A stretch of 64,000 bases of DNA from Liolophura sinensis (Eukaryota > Mollusca > Polyplacophora > Chitonida > Chitonidae). A program made the translations under genes and the position numbers. The stretch lies in NCBI RefSeq assembly GCF_032854445.1, contig NC_088304.1, positions 2,852,001 to 2,916,000 on the forward strand, given 5' to 3'. The notes beneath the pieces were generated by a model, which did not search any database, had not been told where the DNA came from, and worked only from the letters and a program-made list of their open reading frames with translations. Shown in pieces: positions 22,969 through 33,900 of the stretch (positions are counted from its first letter, which is position 1; each line of letters starts with the position of its first letter).

Positions 22969-23427
22969 GCTCTATACCAGTCCGTTTTATTACCAGGCTG
23001 TATGTCCACCACTTTGTGCCAACATCACACACACGTCAATGTTCCTCAGGGATACCAGGTGGACATTCAAACCGTATATAGACAGTCGAGGCGAACAGGT
23101 GTAAATCTTGTCACAACACTTTGCCACTGGGTCATGCACTTGTCACGAACTCCGATCAAACACCTTTGTTGATTTCACAGTTGTAGAGCTGTGTTACTGA
23201 CAGCCCGATGCCGCGTGTATATATAATTCCTCCATACGTCTCACTCACAGGTATAGAGCTACTGTATATACCACACCTGCCGCTCGCCCCGAACACCGTC
23301 CATGTTTTTGACAGCTAGCCGCTCACTGTCTGGACCTAGCATGTCGAACACACGGTTCACCTCCAGATATCTATTACCCGTTTGATTTCGCCTTTATTGT
23401 CAATTTGCCAGTCTATGTTAGGCCACT

Positions 23428-23655
23428 TTGCTTCGCTGCTGCCAACCCGGTCATGCGTGCATGTCCAACATGTGTATTGCGGAGTTACTAAGGGACGCGC
23501 CACCTGACGACCTGGACACACTGTCAGCGCGTGTTCTCACTCGAACCCGAGAGCGGGGATTTGACAGAGGCTCTACCGGCGGTGTGTCGTTTCGCGGAAA
23601 AAGAACAGGGGAACACACAGATGCAGGGGGCTCGGCAAATCAGTTACATCAATAA
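23428..23655 (+). CDS. Weak candidate ORF, 75 residues
   Basis: This GC-richer patch contains an ATG-initiated frame whose TAA lies within AATAAA (CATCAATAAACA). The product includes ELLRDAPPDDLDTLSARVLT. It has CpG-rich composition unlike the surrounding AT-rich DNA, so a promoter or 5' exon is equally possible. No family recognised. Confidence 0.15.
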   Translation: MLRCCQPGHACMSNMCIAELLRDAPPDDLDTLSARVLTRTRERGFDRGSTGGVSFRGKRTGEHTDAGGSANQLHQ

Positions 23656-24135
23656 ACATATTTGTTAGTTCTTATTTGAAAATCAGATTAAACATCAGTA
23701 GATCTGGGAGTTGATAGATCAACTTCCTCCAGTTTTTATGGATTTATGTAGATTGTTGACAGGAAATGCGAGATCTTGAACCATTTATCAGTGTTAGTGC
23801 TGTTTTTGATTTAAATCATTTCTCGTGATGCTTTTGTTTGTAACCTCAACAGGTCTAAAGGTACCATGGATTATGTGCTCTTTATTTCTTGTTTGTATTT
23901 AAACCTGAGCATTTCACTAATTAATTGTAATACTGTTCACTTTAATTCCATACCACTGTTTTGATTTGTTGGTGATTGATGTGTTCCGGATTGAATGCAC
24001 TCTCGATTGATGATCAATAACACATACGTTAGGTTCTTTTTGTGTTATATCGACATCACACCATCGACCTGCAGCGTCAGTAATATCGGTATTTGTGTAA
24101 TGTCTATAACTATAACAGTACAATAGATTAATATA
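23656..24135. other. No gene seen
   Basis: Unique AT-rich DNA between the weak GC-richer patch and a SINE fragment. Confidence 0.4.
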
Positions 24136-24280
24136 AGCTCATGCTGGCCTCCTCTCCGGCCGTACGTGAGAAGGTCAGGCAGCAACCTGCCGATGGTCGT
24201 GGGTTTCCCCCGGCCGCCGTCGCATAAGTCAAATATCCTTGAGTACGGCGTAAAACACCAATCAAACAAATAAATAAATA
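24136..24280 (+). mobile_element. SINE family A, 5'-truncated
   Basis: It begins within the body (AGCTCATGCTGGCCTCCTCT), has an internal deletion joining GTGGGTTTCCCCC to GGCCGCCGTCGC, and ends in GAGTACGGCGTAAAACACCA and (AAAT)n. Confidence 0.9.
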
Positions 24281-24619
24281 TACTTCAATTCCTAAATAAC
24301 AAAAGCTTCCCAATCCATTAACCCTGAAAAAAGAGAGTAAGAGCGCTTCATAAGAACAAATTGTAATTTTTCAATGTTACCATGACGACTTGAAAGAGTT
24401 TCCAAGTAACAATCAGTTTATTTATTTATTGATATCATTTGATTGGAGTTTAATGTCATACTTTTTAAAAGAATTTTTCAAATACACGCTACAGGGGGCA
24501 GGCTTATGTTGTTTGTTTTTGGCTGAACATCGTTTTCAGCATTATTTCATACATTTCATGCACGAGGCTGTCTTTTTGTAGCGGCCCGGTTTCATTGCCG
24601 ACATATTAATAGTGCTACC

Positions 24620-24790
24620 GCACTGAAATGTATGTATGTATGTATGTGTGTATGTGTGTATGTATGTGTATGTACGCATGTATGCCGGGTGGTTTACGTC
24701 GTACTTAAACAATTTTGATGACGAGGAGTATTTATATGTGTATATATATTCTTCTTGTGGCAGGGGTATTGTCCATGCCTCGTCTTTTAT
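24620..24790 (-). repeat. Family B tail fragment with TATG microsatellite
   Basis: A (TGTA)n run is followed by GGTTTACGTCGTACTTAAAC and GATGACGAGGAGTATT, the family B tail in reverse. Confidence 0.6.
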
Positions 24791-24819
24791 GAAGACTGGT
24801 GAAAAAAAACGTGTGCAAA

Positions 24820-25350
24820 AAACAGCTATGCATGCAGTATATCAAAATGCTAGCTTCCCAAACTCGGACTACCGTTAGTTCCAACCATGTCGCGTTAGGA
24901 CACTATATAAAGTACATGGAATTACATGTCTGTGTAGAGCTACTGAGAGCGTATATGTTGACCATAACTATATGCGTCGAAACAGACATTCGTATACCAG
25001 CCGTCAACCAACAAGGACGTCCCATGTCAATAATCGGAAGGCCAATTTCCAAAAACGATAAACGACCATAATACTGAGAAAGTAAATGCAGCACCAAAAT
25101 AATGCAAAGATAATGCAAACGGAATCATGCAAAGAGAAGCAGTCAACAGCTTGATAAACACCCATGAACGCTTGTCGTTCAAGATCCGTCGCAAGAAGAG
25201 ATATAAAATAGTACTTGACTCATTGCCTACATTCTTTGTGTAAGTGTATTGTGTGCATATGTTAACAATACCAGCCTATCATAATGCTATCTTCCCAAAC
25301 ACGTTCTTCAAAACTCAAACTACAGTAGTTTCTAACAAGGCATGTTTGAA
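24820..25350. repeat. Two diverged copies of a short repeat plus a family D fragment
   Basis: About 24840-24900 (AAAATGCTAGCTTCCCAAAC) and 25275-25350 (TAATGCTATCTTCCCAAACA) are related. Between them, 25095-25155 carries AATCATGCAAAGAGAAGCAG, which is shared with the family D pair at 60.7-62.1 kb. Confidence 0.45.
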
Positions 25351-26766
25351 CACCTGTGTTGGACAATAAATGCACACTCTATTAACTTTTCTAGTGTCTG
25401 CACTGGCTATAGTTAGGCCCACGGATGAAATAAAAGGTATCTTTGAATACCTTTGGTTAACGGGAAAAGGTTTTTTGGTTTTCTTTTCTATTGCGCTATT
25501 TGCTTACACAGGTGTCGTGTCTCGAACGTACTTGTCATTTCAATAAATAGCACGCATTACATTTTCCACTAAAGGCAAGCTTCCCGGTCATGGATTCGCC
25601 CTTTCTGTCCAAAGCAAGTCAGTTCCAACCTTTACGAAGTCTATACACTCCAGTTTCACAAAGACTGGTACGGCATTCGTATATTTGTCGTACGACGATA
25701 TTTTATACGTCACTATTACATTTGCGACATCTTTGTGAAATTGTGCCCAGTTCTTACTTAAAGCAACAGGAGAAACAGCGACAGTTGAAAGCCTGCCTCC
25801 CCTCTTGTCTTTATACATTAGAATCGCGCGCTAATTCCAGACTCCGGACTAGTTCATAACATTTTGGAGAAATTTGGGTGCATTACAATAGAAATAAATT
25901 GATTTTGGCAGCAACAAAATACATTGTTTAGCGTCAATATGATTGGCTTAAGAAAAAAAACATTACACTGTCACACATGGCCAAACAAACAGGCGTCGAC
26001 TGATTATCGTTCATCAAGGCGCCAAGAACAATGACCCCGGTGCACAATGACATCTGGTGGACTAAGGTGGACCTGGTCCCTTTGCATTGCTTTAGTGCTA
26101 TTAAACCCTGTGTGTTAAATGTGATGAAAAGAGCATTTTGAGTTATTCTAGACCAGTGGCGTCTAATAAATTGCAATTAACGTCGTCGCATTTTTTTTAT
26201 CCATTTCTGCCTAAACCATGTTGCTAGGCGTGCAATTTGCTACTATTTATGCATTTTTTCACCCAGTCGAGGCCGTCTTTTGTCACAGAGGTCGCGAAGT
26301 GAACGAGGTGATAAAAGGCGGCAAAGACTGGCTGATCATCTGTCTTGGACACCGAAACCAAAGGCGGTAATTGACTTACATTACTGGCTCCATTGTTTGG
26401 CAAGAGTCTTTCGTTTCATGAAATCGCCGTTTTAGCGACTAAAGTCGGACGAATTTTCTAAATATTAAACTTCATCTTTATTAATACGTCTGCGACGCGC
26501 ATATATAGGCCTGTAAAACTATGTACACATGTATTCCACTAATATATTAGCGATACTGATGTAGTCTTACACGACGATTTTATCCATTACACATGTTGCC
26601 AAGACAAGACCTGCTTTCTAGTGCTTATACTAGCCGTAGAAAACGAGGAATACGGAGCAGGCCCGATGGTAGAGAGATGGACTACGGACAAAGAGATCCG
26701 ATTCCAACTACAACGAGTGAAGCATTTAATTTAACTCTATTATTAAGATCCCAGTTATATATTTGA
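25351..26766. other. No gene seen; one family E copy
   Basis: Overlapping short frames at 25588-25859 are open on both strands without splice signals. A family E block (GTGGCGTCTAATAAATTGCA) is at about 26150-26240. Confidence 0.4.
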
Positions 26767-27032
26767 GGGGCCTCCGCGGCTCAGTCGGTTAGAGCGCTAG
26801 CGCAGCTTAATGACCCAGGGGTCTCTCACCAATGCGGTCGCTGTGAGTTCAAGTCCAGCTCATGCTGGCTTCCTCTCCGGCCGTACGTGGGAAGGTCTTC
26901 CAGCAACCTGTGGATGGTCGTGGGTTTCCCCCGTGCTCTGCCCGGTTTCCTCCCACCATAATGCTGGCCGCCGTCGTATAAGTGAAATATTCTTGAGTAC
27001 GGCGTAAAACACCAATCAAATAATTAAATAAA
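26767..27032 (+). mobile_element. SINE family A, full length with short target duplication
   Basis: Complete head (CTCAGTCGGTTAGAGCGCTA; GTGAGTTCAAGTCC), body and tail (TGAGTACGGCGTAAAACACC). TATATTTGA flanks both ends (26758-26766 and 27033-27041), a likely 9-bp target-site duplication. Confidence 0.93.
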
Positions 27033-27129
27033 TATATTTGATTTTATCTTTAATTTTTAGACAATTGTGATATCCGTCTCTCATGCGTAGTACCGTTAGT
27101 CGAGTTCGGACGACACGATTTCCACTTGA

Positions 27130-27230
27130 ATTTATTCATTTGAATGGTGTTTTTCGCCGTACTCAAAAATATTTCACTTATACGACGTCGGCGAGCATTA
27201 TGGTGGGAGGAAACTGGACAGACCCCGGGA
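27130..27230 (-). mobile_element. SINE family A, truncated
   Basis: Only the 3' third is present in reverse: CGCCGTACTCAAAAATATTT, TACGACGTCGGCGAGCATTA and TGGTGGGAGGAAACTGG. It lies only about 100 bp from the full-length copy and in the opposite orientation. Confidence 0.85.
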
Positions 27231-27779
27231 TTTCGACTTAAACAATTCAAAACTATCAAAACGTCGCAACGTAAATGTGGAAGTCGTGTGCTTGTTAATT
27301 AACATGTATATGTAATTACTGAACGATTCCATGTAACAAAATCGTACTGTGTGAACTGACACCACTTCCTCAGTGCACATCGTGTCAACGACCAACACTC
27401 ATCAAACTCGGGCTGTAGCTTTGGTACAATGACTTAATATTATGTTGCAAGAAATCATACCTTTCATTTCATCAAGTTTACATGAAGGTCTTGTGCCTCG
27501 AGTCATCGAGTCCACCATATGCAGAATCAGAGAGAATTCGTAAGAGGCCGTATTTCACGAGTTACGTGTGAGCTTTAGACAACTATCACACTTTCCCTGC
27601 TCTGGTTTTACTCTCTATTTTGTACGTCTTTTACACTCCTTGTGGTCTGTGCTTATTTATACTCCCCATTGCCTAAAATGACTGCCTGACAGACTTGCGA
27701 CAAAATCCTGTAATGATGACAAAATAAAATAAAACAATGACAAGACATACATGTAGGTGTATTAACATATTATTTATCA
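27231..27779. other. No gene seen
   Basis: Unique sequence without a recognised feature. Confidence 0.35.
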
Positions 27780-27831
27780 TACATGAATGTAACACATGAA
27801 TGTAACACATGAATGTAACACATGAATGTAG
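27780..27831. repeat. 13-bp tandem repeat, four copies
   Basis: ACATGAATGTAAC is repeated perfectly four times. Confidence 0.95.
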
Positions 27832-28159
27832 CAGACAGACGTATGGACGTGGAGCATATGCGTGGATGTTTATTCATGATGCCCGACATTCCGTACAAGA
27901 TCATCTTACCATCTCTGTAATTCGGCCGACATATGAAGAAAGTATTTAATTTTTTTATTCCATCGATGTTTCACATCGTACTCTAAAACGTGCCACTTAA
28001 ATAATGGCGGGCTGATTTAATTGGTGGATGAAAGTGGAGAGCCGAGAGAAATCGCCGCACATTGTCAGGTACAGACAGGAAACTACAGCTGAGACAACCG
28101 GACGATAGAAAGTAATACATTCGTTGATAAAACCAAAAGTTGACATACCCATTAGAGTA

Positions 28160-28440
28160 AATCTAATGTATATGTATACTTAGCGTTTTACGCCCTACTT
28201 AACAATTTTCCAGTCACATGACCATGAGTCCAAGCCGCCAAAGCGCTGCCGCCACTGAAGTGTCACGCTGAAGGCACCAGACAGGACACCTCATCCAGCC
28301 ACATTATACCGACAAGGGCCAACCACCAGTCCAGTTTCCTTGTCCTAACCTCTCAGAGGTGAGTGCCAACAAGTGTCATGTTTTAAGTCTTTGGTATCAC
28401 CCGACTGGGTTTGATCCTAGAGTAAATCTAAAATAATCCG
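28160..28440 (-). repeat. SINE family B, diverged copy
   Basis: TTTTACGCCCTACTTAACAA, GCCGCCAAAGCGCTGCCGCC, CCAGTCCAGTTTCCTTGTCC, AACCTCTCAGAGGTGAGTGC and GACTGGGTTTGATCC appear in the same order as in the 2416-2755 copy. Confidence 0.6.
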
Positions 28441-28542
28441 GATTTACATGTTAAGCCATTCGCGTCGTCGTACATGACGTTTTTGGGACATCACTTGAGG
28501 TGAAAGTCTGGGTCCCAGATGTGGAGGAAATTCGTCAGTTAC

Positions 28543-28593
28543 TTACAAATGGTTTGTGGTTTTCTTCGGCTTTCCTTCACCCATGGCAGTGAC
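28543..28593 (-). CDS. Weak candidate first coding exon
   Basis: Minus-strand ATG at about 28583 gives MGEGKPKKTTNH, followed by a consensus donor (CATTT, then GTAAGTAAC) at about 28543. The lysine-rich start and strong donor fit a first exon of a gene running to lower coordinates, but no matching downstream exon was found. Low confidence. Confidence 0.15.
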   Translation of the reverse strand, partial: VTAMGEGKPKKTTNHL

Positions 28594-30466
28594 AGTTTGA
28601 TGGAAGTGAAATAATTGGCTTTTAGCACCGGTCAATAAAATAAAATCTTCTTTTGACGATGCTTTTACGTCACGTAAGAAGAAATAGAAATATGTTCCAA
28701 ATACAAACTTGAATGACAGTCTTTTTAACAGAATTTCAAACAATATTATATTGGATTTCACAGTTAAATAATAGTAAGTTACCCATGGAATAATTTAGAC
28801 AAACCTGAATGAAACTTTGCAGCATGTAATCAGCATGTAAGAGACTGAATTAAGGATTGTGCATAACAATGACACAAATGGCGGAAATTTCTATTGTGAA
28901 TACCAACATGCATGCCATCTGCCACTTTTACTTAAAAATAAATATGCACCTTTTACTTCAACGCCATGTAAATGAACTGCACCTACATATAAATATAGAA
29001 TTATACAAATCTGATTGCAGCAAAATGATGATTAGCAGTGATCACTGCTGATGTAGATTGTTATGGTAAGACAGAATTCACAATTTCTACAAGGAGAATA
29101 GCACTGCTGGTATTTTAACAAACAGGATTAATATACTATTCAGATTCAGCAGCTGAACAATAAACATATGTTATGTAAATACACCTATAACAAGATGATT
29201 TAGGCTTAGGTTCCAAAAAACCTGAGACATAAGTGTCAATTTCATACAATTTATCCTTAAATTAAGGAAAACATTTATTTCGTATACTTTAAAGTGCAGA
29301 AAACACTTTTCCAAGGTATGAATTGTCCTGAGCAGGGGTGTTGAAAGAACAGCCAGGTGCATTTGCATGTTGTTAATGTCCTCAGAGTAGTCACCAATCG
29401 TGTCATTTTCCTACAGCTGTTCCATTTGCCTCCCCCATAATTGTCTGCAACCTTTCCCTGAGGTGGAAAAAGAAAACAATAAAACTTACAATTACAGCCT
29501 TCAATAAGAAGTGTTCATAAATTATATACCAAACTATTTTTGCATGTTGAAAAACTATACAGAACAAACTTAGAAAAGTTTGTTTGCTTAGTTTGAGGCT
29601 TCAGATAGCTTTCTAGATGCTAGTACTCATCTCGACCATGTCTAAAAGGTTTTGGTGTCCAAATTCTATCGAAAACTGTTCTCGCCACAATTTGGCTGAA
29701 AAAGTGGCATCAAGCCGCAATCAGTCATTCATTCATTCTTCTAATAGGTCATCCAAATACCTAGTTATTTCAGTGCTGCCTCACTGGAACACCATGCCAG
29801 AGACACCAGGCATGACGACTCACCGAGTGAAAGTATAAGAACACGACAACTGTCCAATCAGGTCTTGGAATAGCTATTTCCTTAGGATGAATGCCATATG
29901 ATTGTCACCTTGGCCAACAGTGGCGAACCTGAGATTAAAATGGTCTCAGACAGTACAGCAGTGTATTGACATGGAGTGTGAGGGAAGTTGAGGACAGAAG
30001 TAGGTGTTCATGTAGTCAACACAATATGGTAAATAAGATGAGGTGAAAGTTACGCCCATACTCAGTATAACTTTGCCTTGTTTGAATGTGTTTGTATATT
30101 AAATGCGAGGACAACACAGAATTCTGAGTACTTCTAGAACATTGATGTCTAAAAAATGTCTGCAACTAACATCACAGCATTTTTTTTTACTGGTAATGCG
30201 TGCGACCATTTGCAAACTAGCACTGCTCGGGTTTTACTCCCTACGCTGTCATCTTTTTACATTACAAATTTTTCATGTAAAAAAAAAAGATTAGTCATTG
30301 GAAGTCACAAAATAAGCCAGATAAATAGGATTAATACCCAAGTTTTCGAAGGTTAAGCGATGAATGAGTGAAATATCTTGGATGAAACTTCCTATTGCTT
30401 CAGAAAAAACAAAGTGGGTTCAGCACACATACAAAACCTGGAAAGCATTGTATTCAGATGAATACT
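28594..30466. other. No gene seen; downstream flank of TBL2
   Basis: AT-rich unique DNA. Around 29715-29835 a possible degraded family B piece is present (CATTCATTCATTC, then CATGCCAGAGACACCAGG). No exon recognised. Confidence 0.35.
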
Positions 30467-30703
30467 TGTTTATTTATTTGATTCGTCTTTTACACCGTCA
30501 TCAAGAAACTTTCACCTGTACCAAAGTGGTCAGCATTATGGAAGTAGGAAACCCAGTAAAGCCTCTGTGAAACCCACAATGACCAGCCTCAGGTTTCTGG
30601 CAAACCTACTCACGTACGACCAGAGAGGAAGGCAGCCAGTAAAACCTGGATCTGAACTCACAACAACCGCATATGCTAACCACACACTAACAACGGAGGT
30701 CCT
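30467..30703 (-). mobile_element. SINE family A, diverged copy
   Basis: Reverse orientation: TTTATTTATTTGATTCGTCT, TCAGCATTATGGAAGTAGGA and CTCACGTACGACCAGAGAGG. It lies about 270 bp beyond the TBL2 stop codon and just past the likely poly(A) signal. Confidence 0.85.
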
Positions 30704-30895
30704 TTCTAGCATGAATATGATTGGCTTAAGGTATGACATCAATTGAAACATGTTATTTTCAAATAAAAGTTATGGTGTTACATGAAATGTAGGAACATCC
30801 CATTTGCAACTAACAACAAATAACATGTTATTTCGTCAATAATACCCACAGAAGTTCTAAAATTTGTCTTCCCTTGATGCAAAGTGTAACTTGCC

Positions 30896-30901
30896 TTTAT
30901 T
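30896..30901 (-). terminator. Poly(A) signal AATAAA for TBL2
   Basis: Minus-strand AATAAA lies 68 bp past the TBL2 stop codon. It is preceded by an A/T run on the same strand and is the nearest canonical signal. Confidence 0.5.
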
Positions 30902-30968
30902 AAAAAAAAAAAGTTTGGTTTTTCTTCAGCAGAACAATGAAATAGTAAAATATCGGCATCGTAATCTT

Positions 30969-33900
30969 TCATTTCATTTTCTCGTCGTTTACTGACTCAT
31001 ACCTTGCTTCCTCTATTTGCTGCCGTATCCTCTCCTTCATGGCTTGACTGGTAGCTTTCTTCTCCTTCTCCTTCAGGTCTACTATGGTTGCCTTGTACCC
31101 AGCCACATTATGCATTACGTGGATGTGTTTATCACCCGCAGTTAACAAGTACCTGTTACTGAGATCAAATCCTAACCACGTCACTGGTGCTGAAGAAAAA
31201 ATGAAAGAAACAAGTTTCGTCATAATCCGTGGGATTTTACCAAATCTGGCAGCGCAAGTCAAACATGAAGATTTACCACCGTACTCACCAAATTCATGTG
31301 TTCTCGACTTTAATAAACATTATTTTGGTCAATGACAATGTTATTCCTTTGTAGCATGCTGTCATAACACCTCAGATTCAATTCTAGAGAGTACCCAGAC
31401 TGCAGGATTCAATGTCTTAGGTACGAGCGGACTCAGAAAAGAATGTCAGACCCCAGGATCATGAAATGATCTCAGATTTAAGTCATAATTTCAAATCACT
31501 TTAAAATTGTTATTTTTTATGTAACAAGGTCAAATTTTGCTTGACAACATAAATTCTGGGTAACTTATTGTTCAGCGTATTTCAGCTAAAATAACTGAAA
31601 GGAACAAACCAAATTTAATGATTAAAATATTGACTTAAGCCTAAGACTGCTTCATGATCCAAGGGCCAGGCCTCCAGCTTAGACATCTTTAACCTGGATA
31701 GCACAGGTACTCACAATAAAACTTGTAAAGGCTAAGATTACTTCATGAAAAACCGATGTGCTTTAAAAAAAAAAACAAAGAAAATTTTTCTCAATCAGTA
31801 CTTACAAAGTGAAGTGCATTGGATTGATGGGTGGAGGAAATCGAAATGCCTGAAATAAACCACTGACCTTTGCCAACCTACTGATGAACTTTTCCATGTG
31901 TGACAGATTTGTGGACCATACTGATGGGAGACAAGGGTCCTTTGATGAGCAGAAGGCTGCACAAACTACTATCACTATCAAGGGCTTTATACTCTGGGCA
32001 GGGCACCTACCAACTGTTGGGGAGTGAGGCTTGGGGCGATGGGAGGTGTACGCTTAAATTGACTGCTTGGGTTTGTACGTACCACTGTGCATGTCATCTA
32101 TACTCTGCTCCTTCTCCCCTGTCCCTGTGCTGAATATAGTGACAGACGTGTCCGCTGCGATGGCAACCGTCCTGCCGTCAGGAGAAAGGGAGATAAGGCT
32201 GTGGAGCGGACTTTCAAAGTTCCCCGTATACAGTAAGTATGGATCTTGACCCATCTGATAGCGAACTGAAGAAAAATACAGAAATGTGGTGACTTTATTT
32301 ACTATCTTTTGTGATTTGCATCATTCTTTCATGAATGCTCTATCCCATAAAATAACCTAGGTCATATTATGGGAGAGAATAGATGGCAGACAATGGTGCT
32401 GTGTTCAGATATCCATTTATTTATTTGACTGGTGTTTTACGCCATAGTCAAGAATATTTCACTTATACCCCTGGAGTCCTGCATTATGGAGGGAGGAAAC
32501 CGGGCAGAACCCTGAGAAAACCCACTACCATCTGCAGGTTGCTGGCAGACCTTCCCAGTGACGGCGCGTTCAGATAAATCACTAATTTACATGCTTTGAT
32601 GGATCCTGTCAACATTGTGAATTATTCTGACTGTTGGTGGCACAAGACTCACAGGGCGAAGTAGGCAGTAGAACTAACTAATGGAGAATTGCTTTGGTTC
32701 TAAAATCAGTGAAACAGTGATTTAATGTATACTACACTGGTTGATTTGGCAAAACTCAGGACTGAGTTTGTTTGGAAGGTAGGATGATATCCAACAAGGA
32801 AAATGTATAGTTTGGCACCAAAAGTAAAGTCTCATGACACTTATTTGCCTCTAAAAATGGTCTTTTGTGGTTGAATTTTGAGGTCATTTAGGGTAGCTAG
32901 TAGTATAATTGGGCCTGTAGCATCAATAAGAAGGAGTGTTGTTCAAACCTAACCAGGGTCAGACTTTGGACCTGGATACATGTACAATAACAGAGCAGGG
33001 TAGTCTTCAAACTAAAACTCTTCAACATTTTCACGCATTAGTAAGATGTTTAAGATGTTCACACAATATCTCTGTCACTAGTAAAATGGAATTAACATAT
33101 TAGAGCTTTTGTACTCACTATCAGTGTCCCAAAATCGCCATGTTCCATCTTTGGATACAGAAGCCATTCTGAAAATAGTGAAAATGGCATCGCTCAGGCA
33201 ACAAAATACAAGGTAATCATTGACATCAGACCTATTCTTACTTTCTTGATTGACAGATTGACAGACTGACCTATTAACAGAGCTACCTCATAACGCTGGG
33301 TTTGGGCCCCGTGCCACAAGGGCAGAATAGTTTCTGTTCCATAAGTGTGAAAACAATATGAGTCATCGATGACAGAAAACCAGAATCATGGAAGACAGAA
33401 AACCAGAATCATGGATTACAGAAAACCAGAATCATGGATTACAGAAAACCAGAATCATGGATTACAGAAAACCAGAATCATGGAAGACAGAAAACAAGAG
33501 TCATGTAGGACAAAAAAACAGAGTCACGGAAGACAGAAAACAAGAGTCATGTAGGACAAAAAAACAGAGTCATGGATGACAGAAAAAAAGTCATGGATGA
33601 CAGAAAACAAGAGTCATATAGAACAAAAAACCAGAGCCATGGTTGACAGAAAACCAGAGTCACCTTGAGTCATGTATAACAGAAAACCAGAGTGATGGAT
33701 TACAGAAAACCAGAATCATGGATTACAGAAAACCAGAGTCATGGATAACAGAAAACCAGAATCATGGATAACAGAAAACCAGAATCATGGATCACAGAAA
33801 CCAGAGTCATGGGTGACAGAAAACTGGAGTCACGGATAACAGAAAAACCAGAATCATGGATGACAGAAAACCAAAGTATGTAGTCATGGATGACAGAAAA

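Noticed and set aside
26767..26860. tRNA gene at the head of family A SINEs
   Set aside because: A- and B-box-like sequences are present, but no plausible acceptor stem or cloverleaf is evident and the body continues into a SINE.
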